A DNA stretch of 64,000 nucleotides from Listeria welshimeri serovar 6b str. SLCC5334 (GCF_000060285.1 NC_008555.1:434001-498000), one strand, 5' to 3'. Shown: positions 34,319 to 44,334, counted from the stretch's first letter. The notes: a model not told the origin generated them from the letters alone. Program-made: numbers and translations.

Positions 34319-36355
34319 TCATTTATACATACTTTCAATAACTGGTTTTAGTTTATCGATAACTAGTCCGCTGCCACCACGGCCTTTGACGTTTTCAATC
34401 ATTCCTACCATGAGGTAATTTGGATTGTCGGCATCGAAAGCATAAACAAAGCCGTTTTCAAGGCCGTCTTCGCCTTGTTTTTCTTTTAGTTCAGCGGTGC
34501 CTGTTTTAGCGGCGATATTGTGTCCTTGAATCTGTAAGCCGTGTGCTGTGCCTGCTGGATCAGAGACTGTTTTGATTAGAGCAGCTTTCACTTGATTAGC
34601 GGAATTAGCTTCGGTTGCTTGTGTTTCTTTGCCAGCTTTTTCTTTTGTATCTAATTTTGGATAAGGCATTTTTCCATCGTTGGCGATAGCAGAGTAAGCA
34701 ATTGCTTGTTGGATTGGTGACATCAGTAGCTCGCCTTGGCCATAAGAAGTATCAGCAAGCAAGATTTCTGAATTCAACCCATCATTTGAAATTTGCGCAG
34801 GTTCCATTGTAAAAGGTAAATTGTATTCTTTACCAAAATCGAATTTTTTCAAACCAGCAGTTAGCTTATCTTTGCCAATTTCAAGTCCTTCTTGTGCGAA
34901 GTAAATGTTGTCTGAATGAACGAGCGCATCCGTCATATTTACTTTTGGAACATCATGTACACGAGTGACAAAATATTTGCCCCAAGAAGCATCTTTTTGC
35001 CATTTCAAACCGGAAATTTCGCGAATTTTGTCAGGTTTTGTAATACCCGTATCTAGTCCAATGGTTGCTGTAATTGTTTTAAAAGTAGAGCCTGGTGCAT
35101 AACGATTTGCGTATCTTGCTAAGAAAGGTAAACGTTTATCATCATTGTATTTGGCATAATCCTCGGAAGTAATCCCAAGCACCATTTGGTTTGCATCATA
35201 GGAAGGCGTACTCACTAATGCTAACAGTTCGCCGTTTGTCGGATTAATCATTGTTAGGGAGCCTGTTTCAGAACCTAAACTATCAAATGCTTTCTTCTGT
35301 ACATTGGCATCAATAGTTAATTTAATTTCTTCGCCGTCTTTTTTATCGATTTTTTGTAAAGTGTCTTCTTGTTTTGTTTGTTCATTGATGATTTTGATTG
35401 CGCCACCGTTTTTACCGCGAAGTTGCTTGTCGTAATAACGCTCTAAGCCATTTTTACCAATGACATCGCCTACACTAAGTTTAGGATTTTTCTCGATGTC
35501 TTCTGCACTCACTTCACCCACATAACCTATTAAATGAGAGGTAGCTTCATTTAATGGATAAGTACGCATTTCTTTTTGGGCATACGTAAGACCAGTGGCT
35601 TCTGGAAGTTTATCTTTATCAAGAGTAACTAAAGGAACAAAACTATCCGCTTTTATCCATTTTTGATCGAGTTGTTTGTTAATATAATCAGTAGAAATAT
35701 CTAGCTTTTTGCTAATATCTGCAATGTTTTTTGTTTTTTCTTCTCCTTGACCAAGCTTCGAAGGAACAATACCCGCTTCGGCAAATTGACCAGTAGTTGC
35801 AAGTGGATTGCCATTTCTATCTACTATTTGACCACGTTCTGCATCATCTTCGGTCATACGGACTTTATCAGTCTTCACCATTCCCGGGAAAATAAGAGCT
35901 GGTTTCCAGTCGATTTTCCAATCGTCGCCTTGTTTGGAAATGGTTGTTTTGTATTTTTGAGTAGCGAGTTTTCCAAGTGTAGTCCGCATTTCTAGTTCAT
36001 AAGTTAAGTTGAATTTATTTGCTTTGTCATCGTATACAGATTTTAGTTTGTTGACTTTTATATCTTTTGCACCAATCCCATCAAAAACCGCTTGATACTT
36101 GGCTTCCATTTCTTTTGATGTGATTTCTACTTTTTTTAAAGATTCATTTGATACGTTGTTTCCTAATTTATTGTATTTTCCTTTAGCGATATTTGATGTA
36201 AAAGTTTCTGCAGATTCTAATGCGTTTTTTTCATCTTTATGTTGATTTTGTATGAAAAAGTAAATGGCAATACCTATGAGTATAACAACAACAGCAATAC
36301 TTCCGATGATAATTGCCTTCTTATTATTCCTCTTTTTCCCATTCAAATTAGCCAT
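34319..36355 (-). CDS. Class B penicillin-binding protein with MecA-type N-terminal domain
   Basis: The 678-aa protein has a membrane anchor (about residues 13-33), a MecA_N/NTF2-like domain (about 40-150), a PBP dimerisation domain and a transpeptidase domain. The active-site motifs are visible: STFK (SxxK), SDN and KTGTAE. It crosslinks peptidoglycan outside the membrane. The layout is that of low-affinity PBP2a-like enzymes. The equivalent Listeria protein (Lmo0441, PBPB3) is linked to natural cephalosporin resistance; that statement is family knowledge, not read from this sequence. The gene is monocistronic on the minus strand, between a terminator and a divergent small membrane protein gene. 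Confidence 0.93.
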   Translation of the reverse strand: MANLNGKKRNNKKAIIIGSIAVVVILIGIAIYFFIQNQHKDEKNALESAETFTSNIAKGKYNKLGNNVSNESLKKVEITSKEMEAKYQAVFDGIGAKDIKVNKLKSVYDDKANKFNLTYELEMRTTLGKLATQKYKTTISKQGDDWKIDWKPALIFPGMVKTDKVRMTEDDAERGQIVDRNGNPLATTGQFAEAGIVPSKLGQGEEKTKNIADISKKLDISTDYINKQLDQKWIKADSFVPLVTLDKDKLPEATGLTYAQKEMRTYPLNEATSHLIGYVGEVSAEDIEKNPKLSVGDVIGKNGLERYYDKQLRGKNGGAIKIINEQTKQEDTLQKIDKKDGEEIKLTIDANVQKKAFDSLGSETGSLTMINPTNGELLALVSTPSYDANQMVLGITSEDYAKYNDDKRLPFLARYANRYAPGSTFKTITATIGLDTGITKPDKIREISGLKWQKDASWGKYFVTRVHDVPKVNMTDALVHSDNIYFAQEGLEIGKDKLTAGLKKFDFGKEYNLPFTMEPAQISNDGLNSEILLADTSYGQGELLMSPIQQAIAYSAIANDGKMPYPKLDTKEKAGKETQATEANSANQVKAALIKTVSDPAGTAHGLQIQGHNIAAKTGTAELKEKQGEDGLENGFVYAFDADNPNYLMVGMIENVKGRGGSGLVIDKLKPVIESMYK

Positions 36356-36526
36356 AATACACCCCTTAATTTCATGTTTTATTCAATTAATTATACCAAA
36401 CACTTTACAAAAAGTTGAAAAAATTAAACAAACCTTTAGATTTGATTGACATATTTTTTTCTAATTGATGTCATAATTTATTCTTATTTCCCTGGTAAAG
36501 TAGTAGTAACGAAAGGATGATGTTTT

Positions 36527-36835
36527 ATGGAAGAGATGATACAACCAGAAAAGAAGGTCATTATTCGGGGAAAAGGTGTCCACAATAAATGGAAGTGGAG
36601 CACAATTATTGTTAGTGTACTTTCTGTCATTATTATTAGTTTTTTAAGTTATCAGCTGTATTCAGTTAGCCAAAATAATCCAGCAAATAGTAATGGAACG
36701 ATGCAAGGGCCTAGTGGGGACGGGGCTCCAAGTGGAACACCGCCTTCTGGTGAGCCTGGTCAAACCCCAAATAGTTCTGATGATAGTTCTGATTCTAGCT
36801 CAAATGATAGTACAAGTAGCAGTGGTACTTTATAA
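36527..36835 (+). CDS. Small single-pass membrane protein with Ser/Pro/Gly-rich tail
   Basis: The 102-aa protein has a basic N-terminus, one helix (about 24-45, WSTIIVSVLSVIIISFLSYQL) and an outer tail of low complexity rich in Ser, Asp, Pro and Gly. The ATG follows GAAAGGATGAT. It is divergent from the PBP gene and precedes an LCP-family gene on the same strand. No function is known. A cell-envelope role is suggested only by its neighbours. Confidence 0.65.
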   Translation: MEEMIQPEKKVIIRGKGVHNKWKWSTIIVSVLSVIIISFLSYQLYSVSQNNPANSNGTMQGPSGDGAPSGTPPSGEPGQTPNSSDDSSDSSSNDSTSSSGTL

Positions 36836-36842
36836 CACACTT

Positions 36843-36885
36843 ACCCCCTCTAAAAAATCTAATTTTACAGGGGGGGTTTCAATCT
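36843..36885 (+). terminator. Probable terminator
   Basis: CCCCCT pairs with AGGGGGG across an AT-rich loop of about 20 bases, followed by TTTC. The T-run is short, so strength is uncertain. Confidence 0.5.
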
Positions 36886-36971
36886 TTAAAAAATCTTATG
36901 GAATTATCACTCTCTTTTTTTGTCATTTTATTGTAATATGTAGGTAAGTTACAATAAATGAGGTGTGTAAA

Positions 36972-37901
36972 ATGGCAAGACATTCGCAAAAAAGAAAGGC
37001 ACGTAAGGGTAGAATCTTTGTTACAATTCTTGTAGCCCTATTAATTTTAGTTGGTGTAGTTGCAGTTATAGGTTATTTCCAATATCAATCTAGCTTAAAA
37101 GAAGCACAAAATGATAGTAAATTAAAAGAGTACAAATTTAATGGAGTTAAAGCAGATGGTGACGCGATTAATGTACTGCTTATTGGTAGCGATTCTCGCG
37201 GGGCTGATCAAGGACGTTCAGATAGTTTGATGATTGCCCACTATAATACGAAAACAAATACGCCAAAACTAGTTTCAATCATGCGTGATACTTATGTAGA
37301 TATTCCTGGACATGGTAAAAATAAAATCAATGCAGCATATTCTTACGGAGGACCAGAACTTGTTCGTCAAACAATTAAAGAAAACTTTGGTGTCGATGTA
37401 GAATATTATGTCGTTGCAAATTTTGAAGGATTCCCTAAAATTGTTGATACTCTTGCTCCAGAAGGAATCAAAATTAATGCAGAAAAAGATATGTCAAAAA
37501 ATATTGATGTAAGCATTAAAAAAGGAGAGCAAGTAATGGATGGTAAAACACTATTACAATATGCTCGCTTCCGTAAAGATGCAGAAGGAGACTTTGGCCG
37601 AATTCGTCGTCAACAACAAGTGTTAGAAGCACTAAAAGAACAAGCATTAGATGTTGGAGATGTTACTAAAATTCCAGATGTTATCGGGAAGTTACAAGGT
37701 TACTCTTCTACAAATATCCCGAATGGCACTCTAATGTCCATTGGCGCAGATTTTCTACTTGGAAAAACAAAAACAATGGAAAAATTTGCGATTCCAGTTG
37801 AAGGAAAATGGCATAACGAACGTATTGAAGGTGCAGGATCCGTCCTTCGTTTAGATGATATGGCAGACAACGCACAAGCATTACAAGATTTTCTAAAATA
37901 A
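36972..37901 (+). CDS. LytR-CpsA-Psr (LCP) family cell-wall glycopolymer transferase
   Basis: The ATG at 36972 is chosen because AGGTG lies six bases upstream; a GTG at 36963 overlaps the SD itself. The 309-aa protein has a basic cytoplasmic start, one membrane helix (about 15-38) and an outer LCP domain. Typical motifs are visible: NVLLIGSDSRG, RSDSLMIAHYN, LVSIMRDTYVDIPG, KINAAYSYGG, and RFRKDAEGDFGRIRRQQQ near the C-terminal third. LCP enzymes attach teichoic acids or other polymers to peptidoglycan from lipid-linked donors. The conserved Arg and Asp residues are present. The gene is followed by its own terminator. Confidence 0.92.
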   Translation: MARHSQKRKARKGRIFVTILVALLILVGVVAVIGYFQYQSSLKEAQNDSKLKEYKFNGVKADGDAINVLLIGSDSRGADQGRSDSLMIAHYNTKTNTPKLVSIMRDTYVDIPGHGKNKINAAYSYGGPELVRQTIKENFGVDVEYYVVANFEGFPKIVDTLAPEGIKINAEKDMSKNIDVSIKKGEQVMDGKTLLQYARFRKDAEGDFGRIRRQQQVLEALKEQALDVGDVTKIPDVIGKLQGYSSTNIPNGTLMSIGADFLLGKTKTMEKFAIPVEGKWHNERIEGAGSVLRLDDMADNAQALQDFLK

Positions 37902-37906
37902 AGCAG

Positions 37907-37944
37907 AACACGGAAATCATTTCTATGGATTTCCGTGTTTTTTT
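37907..37944 (+). terminator. Rho-independent terminator after the LCP gene
   Basis: AACACGGAAATC pairs with GATTTCCGTGTT around a nine-base loop and is followed by a run of seven or more T. Confidence 0.9.
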
Positions 37945-38182
37945 CAGAAAAAAATGCAGCTAGCTTAACTGGAACATGAAAGTTATGATTAAAAAAATGA
38001 TTTATCGAATGTATTAGACGTTCTTCTATAATGGAAAGCTTGTCATCTTCTCTCCTGACAAATTCAGACGAAATATTGTCACAAAATAATAGTAAAGATA
38101 TGATAGACTTATTTTAAACTTCTTTTTTCGTCGCATATAGCTTATAATTAATACATATTTTGAAAAAGGGGTGATACGCTTC

Positions 38183-38911
38183 ATGGAGAAGAGAACAAAC
38201 AAACGAAAATGGAACTGGGCGCAGATTCTTGCAATTTTTGTATTAGTAACGCTCGTAATATCAATGGTTTATGCTATCGTTAACTTAATAACAGCGCCAT
38301 CAGGTAATGTTCCAGAAGGACAACAAACAAAAGGCGATTACTCGCTTATGCTTATGCAGTGTGTGTTAGGTGTAGTGGTGTTATTCTTACCATCTATTAT
38401 AAGTAAAAAAATGAAATTCGTTATTCCGAACGCGATGTATATTGTTTTTATTGTGTTCTTATATTGTGCAATTTATCTTGGCGAAGTGCGTAGTTTTTAT
38501 TATTTAATTCCTAACTGGGATACAATTTTACATACATTTAGTGGGGCAATGCTTGGAGGCCTAGGTTTTTCAATTGTAAGCTTACTGAATAATGATGAAA
38601 GAGTGACGCTTTCTATGAGTCCTGTTTTTGTAGCGTTATTTGCTTGTAGTTTTGCAGTTTTTCTAGGTGTTTTCTGGGAATTTTATGAATTTGCGGCAGA
38701 TAGTTTTGGAATGAATATGCAAAAGACAATGCTTGAAGACGGTACAATGCTTCAAGGGCATGCGGCTGTAGCAGATACAATGGGAGATCTTTTTGTTGAT
38801 TTCCTGGGTGCTTTTGTTATATCCATTGTTGGCTATTTCTCTATACGCAAAAACAAAAAGTGGATGAAGAACTTTGAATTCAAAAAATTAGATGAAGAAA
38901 AAGCAAAATAA
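38183..38911 (+). CDS. Polytopic membrane protein, YjdF/DUF2238-like
   Basis: The ATG at 38183 has AAAGGGGTG about ten bases upstream; the GTG at 38171 lies inside that SD. The 242-aa protein has about six helices. WDTILHTFSGAMLGG and GVFWEFYEFAADSFG resemble the conserved core of YjdF/DUF2238 proteins. The DTMGDLFVDFLGA stretch also fits this family. The function of the family is unknown. The gene stands alone between two terminators. About 240 bases upstream contain only AT-rich DNA with a possible promoter. Confidence 0.6.
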   Translation: MEKRTNKRKWNWAQILAIFVLVTLVISMVYAIVNLITAPSGNVPEGQQTKGDYSLMLMQCVLGVVVLFLPSIISKKMKFVIPNAMYIVFIVFLYCAIYLGEVRSFYYLIPNWDTILHTFSGAMLGGLGFSIVSLLNNDERVTLSMSPVFVALFACSFAVFLGVFWEFYEFAADSFGMNMQKTMLEDGTMLQGHAAVADTMGDLFVDFLGAFVISIVGYFSIRKNKKWMKNFEFKKLDEEKAK

Positions 38912-38936
38912 AAAGCGACTATAATTAGCCGCTATA

Positions 38937-38976
38937 AAACTGTAAACAAAGACATTATTTTTGTTTACAGTTTTTT
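38937..38976. terminator. Bidirectional terminator overlapping the end of the DUF1275 gene
   Basis: AAACTGTAAACAAA and TTTGTTTACAGTTT form the stem, with T6 on the plus strand. The stop codon of the convergent minus-strand gene lies within the stem. Confidence 0.85.
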
Positions 38977-39639
38977 ATATTGCTTTTTTTCTCTATCTAT
39001 AAACATCATCAAAAATGCAATTAATTGTAAAAAAGCACAAACGAGAATAGCATGTTGAGAGAATAATTGGATAAAGAAATTTCCTACAATAGCCCCGATT
39101 ATAAAACTTAAAATAACGCTAAAATATAAAAAACTATTGTGAAGGTATTTTTTTTCTTTATACTCAAAATAATCACTGAGATTTTGTGTGGCACTTCTTA
39201 AATTTCCGATACACATTGTTGTAGCAATACCTCTGCCGTGCATTTTACGAAAGCTTTCGACTTGTATGCCGCAAACAAATGATATTAGCGAATTGGCTAG
39301 GAGGTTGTGATCAAGTGGTATAAAAGCAACACCTATTAAAATGAACACTTCAATTAATACGGAAATTTGTCTCCAGTGCAAACGTTTAATAGCTCGGCGA
39401 TGAATAAATTCAGAAAGCGCAATACCAATAGTAAAAGAAACAATAGGCCAGAAATATTGAAAGGCTGTAGCCAAATTTCCTTCTGAGATGTTAATTCCAA
39501 ATAATAGAATATTCCCGGTTTGTGCATTTGCGAATACGCCACCTCTTTCAATATAAGAATAGGCATCCATAAATCCACCTGCGAGAGCTAGTAATAATCC
39601 CAGCCTTAATGATTCAGAAATCTGTTTGGTTTTTAACAT
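38965..39639 (-). CDS. DUF1275 (YoaK-like) membrane protein
   Basis: The 224-aa protein has about six helices and the DUF1275 signature early on (LALAGGFMDAYSYIERGGVFANAQTGN, read in pieces). The ATG follows AAAGGATG; a TTG one codon upstream is possible. The family is widespread in bacteria and its function is not established. The gene is transcribed toward the YjdF-like gene and shares a bidirectional terminator with it. Confidence 0.85.
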   Translation of the reverse strand: MLKTKQISESLRLGLLLALAGGFMDAYSYIERGGVFANAQTGNILLFGINISEGNLATAFQYFWPIVSFTIGIALSEFIHRRAIKRLHWRQISVLIEVFILIGVAFIPLDHNLLANSLISFVCGIQVESFRKMHGRGIATTMCIGNLRSATQNLSDYFEYKEKKYLHNSFLYFSVILSFIIGAIVGNFFIQLFSQHAILVCAFLQLIAFLMMFIDREKKQYKKL

Positions 39640-39753
39640 CAATTTTCATCCTTTTTTCTTTTTTAATTAAGCTGCTTTATGAATATTCTGTGGGCTTTTT
39701 AGGATAAGCATAAACCCAAGCGATTATTTAATCAATAGAAAATACAAATCTGA

Positions 39754-39788
39754 AAAGCACTATCTTTTGAAGGATAGCGCTTTTTTGA
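39754..39788 (-). terminator. Terminator of the moxR-DUF58-transglutaminase operon
   Basis: AAAAGCACTATC and GATAGCGCTTTT pair with one mismatch around an AT-rich loop just after the transglutaminase stop. T-runs occur on both sides. Confidence 0.75.
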
Positions 39789-39801
39789 TGCAATAATCAT
39801 T

Positions 39802-41961
39802 TTATTTGTTTAAAAACGCGATAATTTGTTGAATTAATTTTGTTTCATGAGAAGTGATAGTTTGTTCGCTCGATTTGCTGCTATAAATATATTCCTCATA
39901 AATTTTGGTAAGCTTCGAGAAGTCAGCTGTTTTTAAATGCAAATCTACTCTATTAGCAAAATGGCGCATCGTTTCGCTCGGTTGGCGCACATATCCATAA
40001 GAAGCTAGTAATTTAAGTAGTTTCAGATATATTTTACTAAAATCCGAATTTTTTTTCAGCGATTGAAGGAGTAAATAGCTACGAATTTGACGTCTAAACA
40101 AGACTACAAAAGCTAGAATTAATACGATGAATCCTACAGGAATCCACCAAACCCACGAAGGAATTTCAAAAGTTGTTTTTGCTGTGTCAGTTTTTGGTTG
40201 TTCTTTTTTAGGAGTTTCGCCTGTGGAACTACTTCCAGCATCTGGTTCAGGTGTTTTTTCGGTTTCGTTAGGTGTTTCAGGAGTGCTCGTGCTGTCATCG
40301 GTATTTTCTGGTTTGTTGGCAGTTTCTGTCGTTGGCTCTTTAAAGTCTTCCGGATTTGAAAATGTGGCGGTTGGCTCAAACGGAACCCAACCTGTCCCTG
40401 GGAAAAATACTTCTGGCCAAGAATGCGCATTATTATTTGTAATTGTAAAAGTGGCTTTTGAGTCATTGCCTTTTTTCTCGCCATCAGCGGGGGTGTAACC
40501 TTTTGCCCATCTCGCCGGAATGCCAAGCGAACGAAGCATAACAACCATCGAAGTGGAGAAATTATCGCAATAGCCTATTTTGGTTTCAAATAAAAATTGA
40601 TCCACATAATCGGCTCCACTTGGCGTTTCTTTGGCATCATCGGTACTATAAGTAAAATTGCCAGATGAACTTAAATAGCTCTCAATTGCTTTCGTTTTAT
40701 CATAAATGGAATCAGCATCCTTGGTTATTTTATTGGCGAGTTTTGTCACTCTGTTTGGCAGCTCACTAGGCGTTTGTGTATATTTAGAAACAAAGGCAGA
40801 TGAAAGTGAACTGAAATCGGCTGATTGCATTTTTTCAATATCATAAACGGGTGTTTTTAATTGAATGGTGTAATTTTTGATTGTGTTTTCTGGCGTTATT
40901 TTTTCTGTAGTTAAGTTGGCATTGAATGAGTCGACAGCACTATTAATTGTTTGAGTTCCATATGGGTAAGGCACATAGTCGCTTGAAGCTTGAAAACTGA
41001 TTTCGGCTGTTTTCATGTCGCCAGTTGTTTCTTCTGTCAGTTGCACAGGAAAGTCTTCGCCAGCAGAAAATTGTTGTAATTCAGATGATTTTTCATCCGC
41101 CCAACCAGTACCTGTATAAATACGTTTTGACTCAATTCGCCAATAATGTCCATTATCAGCTCGAGCAGTGAACACAGTCGCATTATCTTTTTTGAGCGAA
41201 CCACCAAGCTTAGTATCATCTTCACTATAACCAACTGTTCGTGTTGTATTTATCCCAAGAGCGTTTTTAATCGTTGGCACAGGATCAGGCCAAATAGGCG
41301 CTTTTTTAGGTAACATTAGCGAACTAAAAACAAATACAGCAAGCACTGCGACAATCAAAAGATGATAAATGATTCCGTTACGTTTCATAGAATCAATATT
41401 TAGTCGATTTGGTGCAGCAATCCGGCTTGTAAGCGCCAGATGAAGTAATAGAAATCCTTCTAAAACTGTCCGGACAATCGCCCAATTACTATTATAATCT
41501 GTGAAAGTATTAATTACTGCTAGATAAGCCACCGTAAGCACTAACACACTCATAATTCGCTGCTTTCGCAAAATACTATAAGTGGTAATATAACATAACA
41601 GCCATAAAGCAATTAAAAATACAATTAGAATAAAGTTCATTGAAATATCCGACGGGCGGAACTGAACCATATCTCTAAAACCATTAAAGCTAATTTGGAA
41701 AAAGGAACTAAACCAGCTGGAAGATAAAACGCCGTCTTTGGCATAATAAATTCCAGATACCACATAAACCATTACCAAATGGAGAGGAATAGTCCAGTAA
41801 AACCTCAAATGAATGAAAAAACTCGCAAGTGAAATCGTTATAAAGAGAATAATCCAATTCGCTGTAGCTAGTTCAGTTAGCTCGGCAAACGGATAAATCC
41901 ACTCAGAAATAAGTAAAACAGAAAGAATAAACAATAATAGGAATGAAAGGCGTCTTTTCAT
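39802..41961 (-). CDS. Transglutaminase-like (TgpA-type) membrane protein
   Basis: The 719-aa protein has several N-terminal helices (about residues 5-220). An outer transglutaminase-like domain follows, with the Cys in KIGYCDNFSTSMV, the His in NNNAHSWPEVFF and a following Asp/Asn-type position. A Thr/Pro/Glu-rich linker, one more helix and a cytoplasmic DUF4129-like tail complete it. This is the TgpA layout. The start codon overlaps the DUF58 stop by four bases. With the DUF58 and MoxR genes upstream it forms a conserved set found in many Gram-positives. The set is thought to act in envelope processes, but its substrate is unknown. Confidence 0.88.
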   Translation of the reverse strand: MKRRLSFLLLFILSVLLISEWIYPFAELTELATANWIILFITISLASFFIHLRFYWTIPLHLVMVYVVSGIYYAKDGVLSSSWFSSFFQISFNGFRDMVQFRPSDISMNFILIVFLIALWLLCYITTYSILRKQRIMSVLVLTVAYLAVINTFTDYNSNWAIVRTVLEGFLLLHLALTSRIAAPNRLNIDSMKRNGIIYHLLIVAVLAVFVFSSLMLPKKAPIWPDPVPTIKNALGINTTRTVGYSEDDTKLGGSLKKDNATVFTARADNGHYWRIESKRIYTGTGWADEKSSELQQFSAGEDFPVQLTEETTGDMKTAEISFQASSDYVPYPYGTQTINSAVDSFNANLTTEKITPENTIKNYTIQLKTPVYDIEKMQSADFSSLSSAFVSKYTQTPSELPNRVTKLANKITKDADSIYDKTKAIESYLSSSGNFTYSTDDAKETPSGADYVDQFLFETKIGYCDNFSTSMVVMLRSLGIPARWAKGYTPADGEKKGNDSKATFTITNNNAHSWPEVFFPGTGWVPFEPTATFSNPEDFKEPTTETANKPENTDDSTSTPETPNETEKTPEPDAGSSSTGETPKKEQPKTDTAKTTFEIPSWVWWIPVGFIVLILAFVVLFRRQIRSYLLLQSLKKNSDFSKIYLKLLKLLASYGYVRQPSETMRHFANRVDLHLKTADFSKLTKIYEEYIYSSKSSEQTITSHETKLIQQIIAFLNK

Positions 41962-43106
41962 CTGTTTTCACGCTCCCATCTACTTAACAAACTAGCAGGA
42001 TTTAAGAAAACTGCCGGCACATCGGAAGCAGTTGGATGATCAGATTGAATCGTAATAATTTGTAGTTGCTTATTATCTGTTAAACGTGTCACTTTTTGCA
42101 TTAACATTGCATCAATATCTGGTGTGAAAAGGAAAATTTTTTCTCCAGAATGCAAGTTACTATCAAGGGAGTTTTGTAGTTCTAAACTTTCGACTGGAGC
42201 AAGTTCAGCGAAGGTTTTTGCAATTTCATGAAGATGATTTGTTCCTTTAGCCGGAGCGAATTTACGTATTTGATCACCGAGAATAGTAACTCGAATCTCG
42301 CCATTATCCTCCGAAATTTTACGAATAAAAGAGTAAGCAGCCCGGAGCGATAGTTCGAAATTCGGATGATTTGCTCCGTAAAAAATCACTGATAATCGTG
42401 ATGTGGCACTATTTTCAAATTCTCGGGTCATTAGTTGGTTACTTTTAGCAGAAGATTTCCAGTCAATTAAAGCAATGCGGTCGCCAGAAGAAAATTCGCG
42501 CAAACTGTGAATATTACTATTTTTCTTCAGAGTCCAATAAGCAGCATTTCGTTCATTTTCAGGAGAAACTTCACTGATTTTTTCTAATACATCAGGAAAA
42601 TAAGTAGGATAAATCGTGAGTGGTTTTTCGGAAGACATTTGGCGCGTTCGTTCTAGTATCCCAAAGGCATCACTGGTCTCTAAGTCTAGCGGCGGAAAGT
42701 AGTGAATCCCACGGACGCCGATAAAACCAGTCAACTTAACAGTAAAATTCTTTTTGAAAAGTGGATAGACAACTTGTTGGCGGGCGCTTACTTGGCCAAA
42801 ACTAACCGGTATTTTTTGTTGGAATAACAAATAACCCACTGGATAACGGGATTTTCGAGAAAACGATACGTGCATATCGACTAAATCACCATCATGGTAG
42901 GTATTTTTAACAAAATTACGATGTACTTTCCATGCTTTTAATGGATAAATGGATGACAAGAATAAAATCAACAAAATAAAACTAAAGAAATAAGTTAAAA
43001 ACCAACTAGCTGTATCACCTTGAAATAACGTATAAGCCCAAAGTCCAGCATAAATAATTAGCATAATAATCCACCGAAATGCTAACAGGAGGCGTTTTTT
43101 TAACAT
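41958..43106 (-). CDS. DUF58 protein of the MoxR operon
   Basis: The 382-aa protein has two N-terminal helices (about 10-55) and a C-terminal DUF58 domain with the conserved segment SSGDRIALIDWKSSAK. These proteins resemble von Willebrand A domains and work with MoxR ATPases in metal-dependent assembly or activation of partners. It overlaps the transglutaminase gene and follows the moxR gene by four bases, so the three are co-transcribed. Confidence 0.88.
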   Translation of the reverse strand: MLKKRLLLAFRWIIMLIIYAGLWAYTLFQGDTASWFLTYFFSFILLILFLSSIYPLKAWKVHRNFVKNTYHDGDLVDMHVSFSRKSRYPVGYLLFQQKIPVSFGQVSARQQVVYPLFKKNFTVKLTGFIGVRGIHYFPPLDLETSDAFGILERTRQMSSEKPLTIYPTYFPDVLEKISEVSPENERNAAYWTLKKNSNIHSLREFSSGDRIALIDWKSSAKSNQLMTREFENSATSRLSVIFYGANHPNFELSLRAAYSFIRKISEDNGEIRVTILGDQIRKFAPAKGTNHLHEIAKTFAELAPVESLELQNSLDSNLHSGEKIFLFTPDIDAMLMQKVTRLTDNKQLQIITIQSDHPTASDVPAVFLNPASLLSRWERENR

Positions 43107-43110
43107 TTAA

Positions 43111-44058
43111 CTACCTCTTTTCTACCGGAACGGACGTGTTTTTCAGAATGGAAGCAATAATGGATTCGGCTGTTTCCTCATTATAATAAGCTTCAGACTT
43201 CAAAATAAGACGATGAGTGAAAATATAAGGTGCTAAATATTGAATATCATCTGGAATAACATAATTTCGACCTTCAATAAGAGCAAAAGCTTGAGCTGCT
43301 TGCATAAATGCTAGTGAGCCACGCGGACTAACTCCGAGCGCGACAGAAGGGTGTTTACGACTTGCATCTACTAAGCGAATAATATAATTTTTTAAAACAT
43401 CATCAATAAAGACTTGTTTTGCCAAATCTTTTAGGTGTAGTAGTTCTTCCAGTGTGACCATTTGCTTCGTTTGATCAAGCGGATCTTGATATTGTTTTAA
43501 AGTAAGTAGCTGCATTTCTTCCTCAACTGTCGGATAACCAATATTGATTTTAAGTAAAAATCGATCTAATTGAGCTTCTGGCAGTGCATACGTTCCTTCA
43601 TACTCAATCGGATTTTGTGTCGCCATGACGAAAAAAGGATCAGCAAGTTTGCGAGTAATTCCATCAACAGTAACGCTATTTTCGGCCATACCTTCTAACA
43701 AGGCAGCTTGAGTTCGCGGCGCCGTACGGTTAATTTCATCGGCAAGGACAATATTTCCCATCACTGGACCTGGACGAAATTCAAATTCACGTGTCTCTGG
43801 GTTGAAAATAGACACGCCAGTTACATCTGCCGGAAGTAAATCTGGTGTAAATTGAATTCGTTTAAAGGAAACACCGATAGTTTTTGCAAGTGTGCGAACC
43901 ATCATTGTTTTTCCAACGCCAGGAACGTCTTCTAATAATACATGACCTCCCGCAAGTAGAGCAGTTAAGCTTAATTTAACAACATGTCGTTTACCGACGA
44001 TAACTTTTTCAACTTCATCAATAATTTTTGTTATTTTAATGGATGGCTCTGTAGACAT
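43111..44058 (-). CDS. MoxR-family AAA+ ATPase
   Basis: The 315-aa protein has Walker A DVPGVGKTMM (about residues 40-50), Walker B VLADEINR, sensor 1 (VMATQNPIEYEGTYALPEAQ), and the sensor 2 and lid region with GVSPRGSLAFMQAA. It is the first gene of the operon. MoxR proteins act as chaperone-like ATPases for partner proteins with vWA or DUF58 domains, which fits the gene next door. The SD is GGAGGC-like before the ATG. Confidence 0.93.
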   Translation of the reverse strand: MSTEPSIKITKIIDEVEKVIVGKRHVVKLSLTALLAGGHVLLEDVPGVGKTMMVRTLAKTIGVSFKRIQFTPDLLPADVTGVSIFNPETREFEFRPGPVMGNIVLADEINRTAPRTQAALLEGMAENSVTVDGITRKLADPFFVMATQNPIEYEGTYALPEAQLDRFLLKINIGYPTVEEEMQLLTLKQYQDPLDQTKQMVTLEELLHLKDLAKQVFIDDVLKNYIIRLVDASRKHPSVALGVSPRGSLAFMQAAQAFALIEGRNYVIPDDIQYLAPYIFTHRLILKSEAYYNEETAESIIASILKNTSVPVEKR

Positions 44059-44212
44059 AATTTGCCTCCGTTTCTTTTCATATGTTTTTGGTCAGAATTG
44101 CTCGTTTATGGTTTAATGCTACTATAATCAACCTTGAATGTAAAAGATTTAAGGTGGCATGGACTTTTTCTTTGAGGTTGTTTACACTTAAAATAACTGG
44201 AGGTGGCGAACT

Positions 44213-44323
44213 TTGAGCGTAAAATTAGCAGATTTAATGAAACTACCATCTTTAAAAGAAGCGAAAGTAGTCTCTGGGAAATCAGGATTGTCTAAGCTGG
44301 TTTCGTCTATTTCCTTATATTAA
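44213..44323 (+). pseudogene. N-terminal remnant of a PucR-type regulator
   Basis: The TTG start after GGAGGTGG opens a 36-codon frame reading MSVKLADLMKLPSLKEAKVV and then SGKSGLSKLVSSIS. That is the typical beginning of PucR-family purine/hydantoin catabolism regulators. It stops abruptly at 44321-44323, just before a terminator hairpin. The rest of the usual 400-500-aa protein is absent. A matching remnant of a hydantoinase gene lies at 45425-45804, so an ancestral catabolic locus was mostly deleted here. Confidence 0.75.
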
Positions 44324-44334
44324 TTTAAGCCTCT

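Noticed and set aside
40127-40544. Frames opposite and beside the transglutaminase gene
   Set aside because: They overlap the Thr/Pro/Glu-rich linker of the real gene and show only low-complexity composition.
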